NCBI GenBank assembly: GCA_003693705.1
Contig: RBZT01000435.1
Coordinates: forward strand, 62,001 to 126,000
Origin: Polymyxa betae
Lineage: Eukaryota > Endomyxa > Phytomyxea > Plasmodiophorida > Plasmodiophoridae
Direction of reading: 5' to 3'
Length of the DNA stretch: 64,000 nt
Shown: positions 34,003 through 45,804 of the stretch, piece after piece
Position numbering within the stretch: the stretch's first letter is position 1
Layout of the letters: every line of letters begins with the position of its first letter
The notes under the pieces: model-generated
What the model was told of the DNA's origin: nothing
The model's database searches: none
Seen by the model: the letters and a program-made list of their open reading frames with translations, nothing else
Made by a program: the position numbers and the translations under genes

Positions 34003-36109
34003 ATGCTGCCGCCAATATTTGCTCAAGCGAACCGTCATTCCATCAATGGGAAGAAGGCACCGTTCTTTATTCGGAGATGGAATGCCCTGAGAAGCTTGAA
34101 AGTTCATATCGAACGCGACCAAATTCTTGAGGAAGCTTGGCATGAGTTTTTGCCGGAAGATAAAACGCTTATCGGTCCAAAGGAGGTGGAAACGATGGTG
34201 AAATCATTTCTGATGGCAATTCCTTCTGTTCAACACTTGATCGGGAAGATCCCTGGAGCTTTGATTCAGAATATGATCAATCAACATACCGAGATAATGA
34301 TGAATCGTCTAGTTGGCGATCAAGATCAACGAATGGAGATTCGTCTCAGTTTTCAAGATTTCAAAGCTGTATTTCCCTGTATGTTTACCGTGGCCGGTGT
34401 CGATCGCGAGCGCTCGAACGTGGATTCTGAAAGTACACTGCATGGTCTCGAAGAGCTTGATAAGTCCATGGAGGTAAGTTTCCATTTTGTCATGAACAAG
34501 CACAAGAAGCTGATAGCGATATTGTTCAGCCATTTTCTTCATTCTCTTTGATGGATAGTAACTCCGATCTCTCTGAAAATGTTAGAAAGAGAACATGATC
34601 TCATAGCGTGACTAAAACTATAGTCATAGGTCATTATCGGGATACTGAGAAAGACGCCAAATCAGCGCCTGTTCCAAGAAATCACTTATCTTATCGATCG
34701 TGTTAGTGACTGTTTCATCAAGTATAATCTCTCAAATCAGCAACTACGTAAGATTTTCTTGAACTTGAAGCTACGCTGTCTGAATGCTGGTGAGTACTTA
34801 TGTCTCGAGGTAAGTCAAAAGATCTTCAGAAAATGCTCTCGTTAACATTCGCTTACCAGGGCGATCCGGGAAAAGAATTTTACGTGCTCTTTAGTGGGCT
34901 AATCAGCGTTCGAAAGAAAGGAATCGGTAAATTTGACTCTGAGATCGGCGAAATTCAGAGCGGGACTGCGTTCGGTGAGCTGTCGCTGATGTCGTCTGAC
35001 GGGAATCGACATGCTGGATTGATGGCGAAACGGGATTGCATTCTTGGCGTGCTGGAAGAACTGAGTTTCAGACAATTCATGTTCCCATTCGTTCATAAAG
35101 TCCAGAAAGAGAAGCAGCGATTTTTTCAGAAATTGCCCTACTTCAGCAAAGCTGCTCATAATGCGATTTTCGATATAAGCTACTCAAGTCGTATTACCAC
35201 CATCCCCCCAAAAACCATAATCTATCATCAGAATCAACCAAGCCCGAATGTCGTGCTATTCATTAAAAGCGGGACTGTTCGGTAAGCGGTGTCTAAACCT
35301 TCATCACTGCTGCCATTTACGACGATTCTAGGGTAGTCCGAGAGCTGCTTCCAACCAACATTCCTGTAGTGACAGACACCGACTCGGTGAAATTTGAGAG
35401 TTTTGACGAAGAAATTAAATCTCATCGAAAGTCCATGCTAGCTCGAATGAGCAGCGAAGTGCCTACCGCGCGATCGTTGTCTGGGAGTGTTGACTTTTCA
35501 GCAGATTTTATTGTCTCGAAACATTTATCTCCAGGTCAGCTTCCAGCTATTCCCTCGAGGCGTGCATCAGTGGCAGGGGATCTAGCAAAACTCCCAAGAA
35601 TCAGGTCTTTATCGGTTCGAAAGACGATGGCTATTAATCCAATCACAGAAGTTAGGATGTATTCCTTCAATAGCGCTAGAAGCGAGCACAAAAGAAGAAA
35701 TACGACGGGTTGTATGGCTTCCATACAATCGTACCCACAGCAACAAACCAACCAGAAATCGATTTTTGTTGATATTGCTGTTCTTGGGCCATGGTCGTCA
35801 ATTGGAGGCCCTTTAACGATGGAGAAGAAGAAAACACCGATACCCTGCAGCTTCATCTCCATCGATCATATTGTGGTTTTCGAAGTCTCTATTTATGACA
35901 TCATTCGGCGATTAGACGATTACACGCGCCATTTGCTATCCATCAATCTGTTTCGTTGTCCATCAGATGAAGACATTCGGAGAATGTTGAAGCTGAATAA
36001 GCACTGGTTGAAGTATAGGAAAAATATCAGGAAGATGAAAAAATACGTCGAATTCGTATCTCCAAGGATGGCAAACCCATACATGAATTCGACATTGTAT
36101 AAACAATAA
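34003..36109 (+). CDS. Cyclic nucleotide-binding domain protein (CNBD2-like)
   Basis: The N-terminal 150 residues are unique (LRSLKVHIERDQILEEAWHE). Around 34850-35280 is a cNMP-binding domain: QGDPGKEFYVLFSGLISVRK and the phosphate-binding cassette FGELSLMSSDGNRHAG, which keeps the Glu and Arg that contact cyclic nucleotide. A second, degenerate domain follows (YFSKAAHNAIFDISYSSRIT ... VLFIKSGTVR). A disordered Ser/Arg-rich insert sits before the C-terminal domain (VFEVSIYDIIRRLDDYTRHL, LFRCPSDEDIRRMLKLNKHW), which resembles the end of CNBD2. CNBD2 is a sperm protein in mammals, so a flagellar role is possible but inferred. The start is uncertain: 34003 is the first in-frame ATG, and an upstream exon may exist. 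Confidence 0.7.
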
Positions 36110-36116
36110 CAGTCAA

Positions 36117-36343
36117 TTAGGAATGATGTTTGACTTGCCCAGAATGATTGTCCTCGTCTTTAGAGCCCTTGCCGGTCAATTGAGCATACTATCAAGATTC
36201 AATGAGATACCGACTCGCCCAAAAACAGTAATAACCTTTTCGCGAATGTCGCCGACGGCATATCGCTGGATTATAGGAGGTAGAATCACATACCCGACGA
36301 CCGTGATAGATATGGCTGCCGCGAACTGCAATCCCAGACCCAT
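36117..36343 (-). CDS. Small single-pass membrane protein
   Basis: MGLGLQFAAAISITVVGYVI LPPIIQRYAVGDIREK, then a 46-nt intron (GTTATTACTG...TTGATAG), then YAQLTGKGSKDEDNHSGQ and VKHHS. One membrane span near the N-terminus with a charged tail; about 60 residues. The size and layout recall small mitochondrial inner-membrane subunits, but no family is recognised. A short upstream exon beginning MFG is possible. Its stop lies 8 bp from the stop of the convergent CNBD2-like gene, and the intron plus small size hide it from simple ORF searches. Confidence 0.5.
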
Positions 36344-36496
36344 TCCTGCTCCTTTTCGTAAGATAAACCGAATATGCTACTGAAACCAAACATCGCGCAC
36401 CTCAGTATCTTACCCTAACATTACAAGTATCATTTTTAGGGCAGAACGAATTATGTTGGAGTATAATACTCTGTAGCAATTTTATCCTCACTATAA

Positions 36497-39400
36497 ATGC
36501 AAATGACAGATTCAATTCTTTATTTTTCGGGTCGCTTTCATAAGGTTGGAAAAGCGTTGGAAATCTCATCCTTTGTTTTCAGGTTGAAAAGTGCGCCTTT
36601 AGACGCAGAACCCCCATTGCTGTCATTAATCAGGTGGTCATTGCTGGGCATTTACAGACAGTCAGTCCACTATCATATTCGAATCAGTTCATGAATGATG
36701 TCTTACTACCGGCAAATTTCCTCGACATATCTGCTACCGACCCCGATCCGCAGGCCCTTGGGCGACGGTTAGCTTCCCGATTGCAGCATGATTTGCGCAG
36801 CAGCGGCCAGGAATCGCTTTCAGTTCTGCAGCGATTATCGCAGGACATGGGGCGTACTCATTTGAGTTCTCGCATCGCTATTTATTGGTTTATCAAGCAA
36901 ATCACAATATCGTTGATGAACTGTTTAATTGGAGGGCATCGATCCGATAGTGTAACAAGCTGGCGAATATTATCAGCGGCTTTTGATGTTGCTATCAAGC
37001 TGGACGACAAAAACTTGAATCGTGAGCTGATAAAACTGTTATCAGATGTCGCTATCTACAAGAGCACCGTCTTTGATCCCAATTGTAGCCCGCAAGCTTG
37101 CGCCAAATTCCTGAAAAGCTGCACTGGCGATATAGTCACTGAAGAATTCAAGCGACTTAGCCAAAATGGGAAACTTGATGCTGCTTGGAACTTGATTAGC
37201 CTCTATCCATCCGATTCTCCGTCTTGGGACGCTTTACATACCCTCATCGATATGGACAAAGCTGCAGATCCGACCTATTTGCTCAATAACGTATGCGATG
37301 TCTATACACGCTGGACCAGATCTGAAAAGAACCCTGCTGCGATTCCACTTCTTCTATGGGACCGCATGCTAGCTTCGAATGTGTCCAGTACTGGAACGCA
37401 TTTCACTCCTACATTCTCGTCAATCTTCCATTATGATATTAGTCCAGAATCGATCCTCTGTGCAAGGAGAAGGATGTCAGAGGATAAGAACTTATTAGCG
37501 TTTTTGTATATCTTGTACGTGACACTCTCAAGCTGCCCGAATCAAATCCCTTCCATTTACGGTCCATTCCCTCGTCGATTTCCGCAACGTCCTCAAGATA
37601 TGACTTCAAAGAAATTCATCGAAGTCACAAGTGTATTATGTATCTTCGCCTTGTTTTTTGGTGAAAATCAGTTCAGCAATACCGTCCGCGTACTCGGAGA
37701 GTGGGTGAAGAATCCAGGGTCTGAGTTAGCTCATTTGTATGTTCTTATTGAGGGTATTACGAACATCACAGTTATGATGCAAAGATCAAATCGTCCAGCG
37801 AATTATTACATCATGTTGCAGGAACTTTATGGAATTTTGTATAAGGTAATTTGTGAGCAGCCGTCAGCTTTGGATGAGTTTCGTTCAAAGCTGAAATTTG
37901 TCCTAAGTTCCTCACAAAATTTCGCTTGTTTCCATATTCTTGGGCCCTGGTATTTGGAATTGATTTCTCCTAACTCTTCCGCTGGCTCTGATTCTTTGAT
38001 GCTGGCCCAAAACCTGTCATTGATCACAGGCATCGTCAATCCGAACGGCGATAGCATTGGAGGCCAAAAAGAATTGGTTCCGATACTCTCTTCAGTGCTC
38101 AGCCAGCTTGTTAATTGGATTCGATCTCCGAATGGTATCGAAGATTGTGCTTTAGACGAAATCTGCCGTGCTTTCTCAACATTATGTACGAGCTGCTTAC
38201 GTGCTGGTGACAACGAGGCTTTCCGGCTCTCCAAAGAGTTGTTCAACCTTCAGCAGGAATGGCTGATAAGTACACGACCTCGCGTTCGTCTGATTTTGCC
38301 TTCGATTTTGTCTGCTGTACCCGATCTGCCGTATTTTGTCGCCTGCGCTCAGACAACGGAATTTAAGCTGTTGGGGATTTTTGTTAATTGTTTATTTGAA
38401 GTCGTTGAGCCATCATTCGGCGTAGAGCTCAGACGAAAACTGCTTGCGTTCAATGGTTGCTCTCACCTCGAGATCTTGCCGCATTTGAGCGTTCTGGAGT
38501 TCCCTGACCACCAAGAATGGGTCCAATCCCGAATCTTGCTTCTAAAAAACATCGTTGAGCTGATTTTCTCTTGCTACCAAAAGCCATCTTTCTCTGTGAA
38601 CATGAACCGGCAAATGACATATAGCGAGATTTTCGTGGACATTCTACGTATTTGGAATTCCGTTTCTCGTGACGTCAAACCTGCAGAGCGGTTCATCGTA
38701 TGCTCGACAACTGCTCAGATGCTCTCGAGCTTATTGCAGTCATGTACCCCAATTATCTATTGGAAGAATAATCCCCAATACTTAGTGATGATGATCAATC
38801 GACTTATGGAGACCGCAGACACACTGAAAACGCCACAGAAATACATCGGTTCCGCCTTCGACGCGATTGCTCAACTTGATTTCTTAGAAGGTCGTCGGTT
38901 AACCATTTTGGCAACCGAATTGTTTCAAAGCTATTTGCTCTGCTTATCCGCTGAAGATTGGAGCCATTGCTTACATTTTCTGCAATCTCGAAACCGCGTT
39001 GCATTCTTGCAATACGTATTTCAGAAGATCCTTCTCCCGGTATTAAACAGTGCCATATTTTCCGGGCATGATTGCATTGGCGCACAAAGGGGCCGAAGAG
39101 TTCTGGATATTTTCTGCAAACTCGGGTTTCTGGATTCCGAATGCAACCAGATTGTTGTCGCAATATGCCGCATTCTACAACAGCAAAATTATCAGTACTT
39201 GCATTCTTATTCTGTCATATCAATGCATGCTTTATCGCTGTCATTCTTGTTGTCTAGAATGGGACCGCGTTTCTCTGGATCGTTAGCAGATCCGGATGTT
39301 GTCAGATGGATAATCTATCTCTGTCTGGACGATTTTCGGCTCATTTCGTTGAAGTTTGCGGATCATTTCCCAATCAAACGCAACTCTGTTATGGTGGACA

Positions 39401-39867
39401 AATCGGTTTTGATATCCGAAATCAATGCCAACAGAATTGCTCTTCACCAGCATGGCGCTCTAGCAATTGCCAAGCTCTCTCGGTCTCATTATCCGATGCA
39501 CAACGACGTATTCGCAGAGCCCGATAGAATGTCGAATGTCTCATTCTCTACACCTCTCTGGGACGTCATTCCTGCCTTGGTTACTTTGGTGTTCCAGACC
39601 CTTTATGCATATCGACAAATGTGGATTGAACCTGGTCATGTTGTCGACTATCTTTTGAGGACAGTAACTCTTTGCACAAGGAATTTAGAAGTTGTCGAAG
39701 ATCTCACCGTTGAGCGATCGGCTTATCAACATTTCATTTCCAGTTTCACTCAATTTTGCAGCTATTTACCAATTGAACTGGAAAATAATAGGATAGTTCC
39801 TGAATTCCTGAAGCTAAGGCAGGGTTCAGCATTATCATGTTTCTTCCTGGCTAATCATCTAATTTAA
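36497..39867 (+). CDS. Large unassigned helical protein, nearly intronless
   Basis: Exon 1 is 36497-36544 (MQMTDSILYFSGRFHK), then a 38-nt intron at 36545-36582, then one exon to 39867 starting VEKCAFRRRTPIAVINQVV; about 1,110 residues. The sequence is leucine-rich and regularly helical throughout, suggesting a HEAT/ARM-like solenoid. No catalytic motif, membrane span or low-complexity region stands out. I do not recognise it. Having a single 5' intron in 3.3 kb is unusual beside neighbours with an intron every 100-200 bp. A TATAAA stretch directly precedes the start codon. Candidates include scaffold subunits of large complexes; that is speculation. Confidence 0.8.
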
Positions 39868-39918
39868 GTTAATTATTCGTGTACCTATGTTAATATTTTA
39901 TAAATTGAAGAATTCGTT

Positions 39919-41638
39919 TTAAAGCGGATCAAAAAAAGACAAGTCGGGCTGTTTCTTGGGAGCTGGCCGTGCGTTCTTATTAGGATTAACTACAAGAGAG
40001 GTCAACAATTCGTCTCCTGAAGCAAATGGATTCGCAGCAGCCGCCTGCGCTGCGTTATCGGGTTTCATCTGTGTATCCAGGATATCGAATGGATTGTCAG
40101 AATTTGGTGCTGTATCTTTGCTCCATTGGTCTTTGGATGAATTTGATTCGTTCGATGTCTTATTTTTGAGCGCTCGTACTTTGTTATTGCTCCTAGGCGG
40201 CGAGATACCTTTGGCGAATGCAACCAGCTCCATATTGTTATGCTCGCTTTTCGATGACGAACCGCTTGCAGCATTGACAAGCCGTTTGTCCTTAGAAAGG
40301 AGTTCGGTTGGTTCTTTCGGATCAATTTCGTTATTATCATCTCCAGAATTCTCCGGCGTTTCTTCCTCAGATTCAGATGCGTATGAGGGCGCCGAAGGTA
40401 AGCTTTCCACACCGAGTATATCTGCAAACTGTGGTTCGACAGCAGAAACACGTTGTCCTTTACCTCGAATTGGCTTAGGCCCAGTGCGTTTCTTTGGTCT
40501 TATCTGGCCAGAGACAACCTTCTTGTAGAACTCCAGAGCCTGGCAAAGCTCATCGTTGACAATCAGCAACTCATTCATCAGTTCTTCGGAAGGATCCGAA
40601 GAAATCCTTTCTAAAATCTTGGACTGAGCTGATTCTAGCTTCGACTTGAGAATCTGGACGATTTCGTTATCCGCCACATTTTCTTCAGAAATTGACTCAT
40701 TCAGAGTGTCCATAAATAATTCAATGTTGGCTAAGCAATCTTGTAGTTTACCGTCCTTCACTGGACCGGATTGTTCTGAGTCCGGATTTGCCCTTGGCTT
40801 CGCTTGGGGTGTAAAGACGGGGGATAACTCATCTTTAAGTGGAACAGGAAAGCTGAAACCTTGTCGTTTCAAGTCATTGTATGTGATTTGGTAAATGTCA
40901 AACGAATTAGAGTGTTGGGCACTTTTACCCCAACTCTCAATTAGAAGCAGTATCTTATCGCGCCTTTGTAATCGGCTAACCTCAGAGACATTTTGCTGCT
41001 GCAACTGAATATGTTGCAGTAACGTCTTTTTTTCTTTCTAGACAACACAGGAATCGTCAGTCAATAACGAAATGGCAAGGTGCATAGAGACCTTCCGGTA
41101 GAGCTCCTTCATCATGGAATCGACAAATTCAGTACTCGTGACATATGGGTGGCAAGCCGGGCAGTTCTTCACAAGAGCCTCAACTAACTAAGAACCGTCA
41201 AATCAGAAAACAAGCTTCTGACATGAACACCCAAGGCGAAAACGTACTGTGAGCGCCAAGAACCCCACGTTTGGGTTCCAATGACGAATTCTTTTGTTGA
41301 AAACTCTGAATACGTGAGGGAGGCTGCAGTACGGAATATGAGGACGAAGAACTTATGGAATTGAGATTCACCAACTATTTCGGCTTATCGTTGCACATGT
41401 CGATAATCTCCATGTTGGCAGCCCAATCGGGTTCCAGCATAAGGGCTCGAGTGGCCGATTTCACTTTCGCCTTCAAGCTGAGATACAGCTGCTCTTCGGA
41501 ATCCATGCTGGTTCGGTAACGATGACTCAGTCTTTGCCAATGGTTTCGAGGCGTGGGTGGTAGAATATGCTGGGGTTCGCGTGCCTCCCAATAGGTCCAT
41601 GTTGGGCATGGAGGCGGTCTGCTACTAACCCTAGACAT
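39919..41638 (-). CDS. VHS-GAT ubiquitin-binding adaptor (TOM1/GGA-like)
   Basis: Endosomal or trans-Golgi sorting adaptor. The VHS domain spans several exons: KVKSATRALMLEPDWAANME, SLPHVFRVFNKRIRHWNPNV and LVEALVKNCPACHPYVTSTE. The GAT three-helix bundle follows (LQDCLANIELFMDTLNESIS, LMNELLIVNDELCQALEFYK). The tail is disordered, with NPFDIL, ANPFAS and the end PDLSFFDPL, plausible clathrin- or EH-binding peptides. No gamma-adaptin ear or FYVE domain is seen, so TOM1-like fits better than GGA or HRS. The first ATG at 41638 gives an odd Pro/Arg-rich leader; ATG 41506 (MDSEEQLYLSLKAKV) is the more likely start. The 361-residue C-terminal part is one exon. Confidence 0.82.
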
Positions 41639-42108
41639 TGCAACTAACCAATGCTAAATGGCTGGAGCGGGTCCCGCCAAACCGTTCAAAATGACTGTAA
41701 ATTGTGTAGTTGAGAGAGATAACGGGAAGGGTCACAGTCAAACCTGACAAGCAATGAGATGATCTATATGTGATGTATAATGCGGCGGGCTCGTGGGTTC
41801 CCAGCTGAAAGCGGCGACCGTATTTATCACTAACGGCCGATGATTGACTACTTAGGCGTCATACCAGAAGGATCTTGAATTTTTCCGAGAGAGAGGTTTT
41901 CATTCAATGGTTTTGGTCAATCAACTCGTTCATTAACTATTGAACTTTGCAGGAAATCGGTGCGAAAACAGATGGTCGGGTTACTTTAATAAACAATCGC
42001 TTCACAGACTTCTTCCCGATTCTATTAAGCCGTTTCAATTATCACGCAGGATGATTGACATCAAGTTTTGATCTGACGATCTTAAATAGCGCCGAATGAC
42101 AACATCTC

Positions 42109-42116
42109 TATATAAG
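42109..42116 (+). promoter_or_regulatory. TATA-box-like element before IDI1
   Basis: TATATAAG lies about 100 bp upstream of the first in-frame ATG of IDI1, within the 576-bp spacer (41639-42214) that separates it from the divergent VHS-GAT gene. Nothing else in that spacer looks coding or repeated. Confidence 0.4.
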
Positions 42117-42214
42117 CCGGTCGGCTGATAGTACTGTAGGTGCTGCTGTTGCAGCAATCATCACATCGGTTATTTTTATCTCTGTGTGGCTCAGCACTGA
42201 GAGGTTTGATTGCC

Positions 42215-43045
42215 ATGTTTGCGTGGAGCTGTCGTCAGCTCGTTCGGCCACGCCCATGTCGCCATAACCTTTCCGTCGGTAGAGGCCAAGTGACCATGGA
42301 AAACGCCGATCCGATTCAGATGAAGCTGATGGAGGAAAGGATCGTCCTGGTCGACACCGAGGATAAAGCCCTTGGGCCTGCATCGAAACGCGAATGCCAT
42401 CTGCGAACGAAAGAGAACCCTTCTGGGCGCCTTCACCGAGCATTCAGTGTCTTCCTGTTCGATTCGCAGAATCGATTGCTACTTCAGCGACGCGCCTCTG
42501 CCAAAATTACGTTCCCGAATATGTGGACGAATTCATGTTGCAGCCATCCGCTGTTCAACGAGCGCGAACTTGATGCAACTATGCATATTGGTGTTAAACG
42601 AGCTGCTATTCGGAAACTCGAAGACGAGCTTGGCATTAAAAGCAGAGCGCTGCAACCGGAAGATCTTCGTTTTATAACCCGTATAGAGTATACCGGATTC
42701 CAAGACGATAAATTATGGGTTGAACACGAATGTAAATACTCGGTTATGCATTAAAAAATTCTCAACTGCATTTTAGTGGATTATCTTCTGTTCGGACGTG
42801 CTGATGTCGAGGTCAACGCGAATCCTAATGAAGTCGGTGACTATCGATTTATAACCAAAGACGAGCTGAAGGATTTGCTATTATCACGGGCTAAGCATGA
42901 CATGGTATTCACTCCATGGTTTGATTTGATCTGCAAAGACCACCTGTGGAAATGGTGGGCAGATATCGATAGGATAATGGCTTCAGAACCAAATGATCCC
43001 ATTATCCATCGTTTCGGTGTTTATCAACCACCAAAGTTAAAGTAG
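42215..43045 (+). CDS. IDI1: Isopentenyl-diphosphate delta-isomerase, type I
   Basis: Converts IPP to DMAPP in isoprenoid synthesis. The Nudix-like core has HRAFSVFLFDSQNRLLLQRR, the catalytic Cys in WTNSCCSHPLF and the Glu in WVEHELDYLLF, the latter restored by a 51-nt intron (GTAAATAC...CATTTTAG). The end reads FTPWFDLICKDHLWKWWADI. ATG 42215 gives a leader MFAWSCRQLVRPRPCRHNLS that is rich in Arg and lacks acids, like an organelle presequence; ATG 42296 (MENADPIQMK) would give a cytosolic form. Two isoforms are possible. The stop is 28 bp from convergent ATG7. Confidence 0.93.
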
Positions 43046-43073
43046 ACTGCTGAACTTTAATACACTTATGCAG

Positions 43074-45566
43074 TTACGCTCCTTCTACATGGTCCATCTC
43101 GGATTCGTCCAGTTCCCAATCGATCTGATCGACTTCGTTTTTCAGCTCCGAAATCCCGCAAATTTCTTCCAGACGCATTGGGTCGTTAACAATGCTTTCA
43201 ACGAAGTCCCATCCGCTTTCTTTGTATTGACTTAAGACCTACAGAGGATGAAGACAGTGATGATATCGGGGGTACGTCAGCTTACTGTTTCCGAACAAGC
43301 GATGCATCGAGAATATGCGTTGCTTTTAATTATAGCGATATGGAACTGAGCAAGCCAACCTCGCAACTGATGGGGCACAAGCCCTAAAGAGTCTCTTCGA
43401 TTATATGACCATGAGAACGAAGTTCCAGTGGGCGTTGCCTCCGCTTCAGGGTTGTGCAACGTATTTATCGCTATTTCGACCGCTAAAGCCGACGCTATCG
43501 ATCCGACACCTAAACCGATCTATCAAGTTAACTCAAAGGCCATAATAAACAGCTTACCTGGCCTGGTCACTGTACATTGTTTATCTAGTGTCCTATCAGA
43601 AATGCTGTCTCCAGGAGCGCTGATGTCAGCACAAAAATAGCAACCCAGCTTTTCTCTATCTGATTCCATCTAAATCCAGTTAGTTTTTTTCTTCTTTGAA
43701 TGACAGATCTCAACCTGGACCCCATGTCTCATTACTACGAATGTATCGAATCCCAAAGCACAATTAACCAAAAGCTTATTCTTTGCAGCACAGATGACAG
43801 TGGGCAGCCATCTAGACTCGCGTGAATCTGTTAGCAAAAAAACAATATCGCAGTCATCGATGCATTCCTCAAGTAAACGGAAGTCTTTTTTGGCATCTTC
43901 AATCATGCTCGTTCCAAGCGGATGCCCAACCATTGTGATGTTGATAGCATGACCTAGATGAAAAGCGATTTTGGTTGCAATAGACCAAAACTTCACATTA
44001 ACAACCATTGGCATTGATTGAAGGAGATATGTGCCTCATCGCCTCGGCGGCGGCTTCCGCCTTTTTCTTAGACCCAGACAAACAGTCTTCGAAATTGTAC
44101 AACGATTGGCGGGTTGGGTTCGAATATGCAATCGTTCCATTATCAATGAAAGTGAAATTGCAAACACCCTAAGCCAAAGGTATTCAAACGATATTGTAAA
44201 ACCGACAATGACTTTGGGCGTTACCCAAGCAGCAAGATTTCGAGCAACGTCGCAGCCAAGTGTCCCGGCACCCAGAATCAGAACTCTCAATCTAATAATG
44301 CGACATCATCATCCTTTCAACATTGAATAAACACAAATAACCTGTTAAGCATCTCTAATTCAAGAGCAGGAAACTCTCTCCATTTCATCAATCGTAAATT
44401 CAGATTTACACTGGACGATGATAAGCTTTCCGGGTTCATAGCTGAGCCTGGAATGTTATTAAGACTCATGATAACAATAACAATCTGGTCATTACTTAAA
44501 TCTACTAATCTTGGTCCAGGCTTGCCCTTAACATTGAGCTCCCAGCCCGTAGGGATCGGTCTGGGACTCGACAAGGAGACCTCATCATTAACAAGAACTT
44601 TTTCAATGATGGCAACAAACGGGTCGACAGACTTGATGCACATGAATGAAAACCGCTAAAATGCTCAGCTCAACTGCTGAAGGCACAGTTACACATCTTA
44701 CATTGGGTCCGAATTTGAAAACAATCGCAGTAATATAGTTTCTAAGAAACCAGGACGGAAGCGATTCTTCTGAAGTTGGGTCGATCATCGTGAGCATGGT
44801 GCCATCTGGACGGCGAGCAGCGCTCAGACTAGTTGTTTTTACAACATTCCCGGAAGAATCCTGTTCGCAAGCGAAAAACGCATTGGATGATTCTGCCAGA
44901 TAAGAGTTAATGGCATTTTGGGCAGTGAGAGCATTAACAGATTCCTGAACGAAGATATTGGTTTAGTAACTCCAATTGTATTTCAGAAATGGGCCTACCG
45001 AGGACAGACGCAGAACTCGCAATTTAGGGGTAATCGCTGGCAGGCCGAACCAGTATTGGAATTGATACTTCTTGACATCAGCATAGACAACGAAGACGAA
45101 TTGCGAGAGCAGTTTGGGGTTGACCAAAAATTGGTCGTTTTCAATCGCGAGCCAGATTTTCTCTGCACATTCACGTAGGGTTCCTGAAGCATCGAAACAC
45201 TCCCAGCTCTTTGCATTGGGCAGCACTTTCAGCGTTCCGTTCAAAGCCCAGTATCTACCAGCTCTGATCCGTAACCGCTTATAGTTACTGAATACAATAG
45301 AATCAGCACCCTACCGTAGAGAAGGTTCTGCAGATAGGCTGTCTGCACTAAGATTGATATTGGGTGTCTTCTCTCGACTGCATTCATAGAGAGCAAAAAT
45401 GTTCCTATCATCAGACGAATCCTTCCATTCGTTCAAAATCTAGGTTGTCATCAGCAAAGGGCGTCGCGCTCGCTATATCACTAACTTTGTCGGTTAGAGC
45501 GCTCCAAAACGTGACGTCGACCGAGCATCGAGCCCGAATGAAATGCAGCTGATCAGATGATGTCAT
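43074..45566 (-). CDS. ATG7: Autophagy E1-like enzyme ATG7
   Basis: E1 for both ATG8 and ATG12 conjugation. Start [21 protein letters not shown]-terminal domain: [20 protein letters not shown] and [20 protein letters not shown]. Adenylation domain: [83 protein letters not shown]. Zinc Cys pair in LGCYFCADI and catalytic Cys in [13 protein letters not shown]. The end carries [16 protein letters not shown], then [20 protein letters not shown] with the second zinc Cys pair, and an acidic tail ([15 protein letters not shown]). At least ten introns. Each conserved block was found in order with human ATG7, so identity is secure although some exon edges are not. Confidence 0.93.
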
Positions 45567-45616
45567 GACTCTTAGGGTGAGATGCGTAATGACAGCCTCC
45601 GACCAATCTCAATGAA

Positions 45617-45766
45617 GGCTATGTAGCAAGGTAACAATACTCTATGAAAGCTCATCAACAATTTCAAGGCTGTGTAACAATACTCAAGAAACGGCTATGT
45701 AACATAACTTTGACTAAGGCTAGACTAACGTTCTCGTCAAGACGAGGGAGGTTATGTAACAATACT
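45617..45766 (+). repeat. Four GGCTATGTAACAATACT-like repeats in the ATG7/PEPD promoter
   Basis: Copies at 45617-45641 (with an 8-base insertion), 45668-45684, 45693-45709 and 45750-45766. GTAACAATACT is exact in three of them, at about 45631, 45674 and 45756. They lie between the divergent ATG7 and prolidase start codons (238 bp apart). All copies share one orientation. Confidence 0.7.
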
Positions 45767-45804
45767 TCATTGACATCCGCGCCTCTGCAAAGTGTAGGTC
45801 GCCA

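Noticed and set aside
36634-36696. GTG codon at 36634 as the start of the large unknown protein
   Set aside because: The frame is open upstream to an intron acceptor, and a phase-matched ATG exon exists at 36497.
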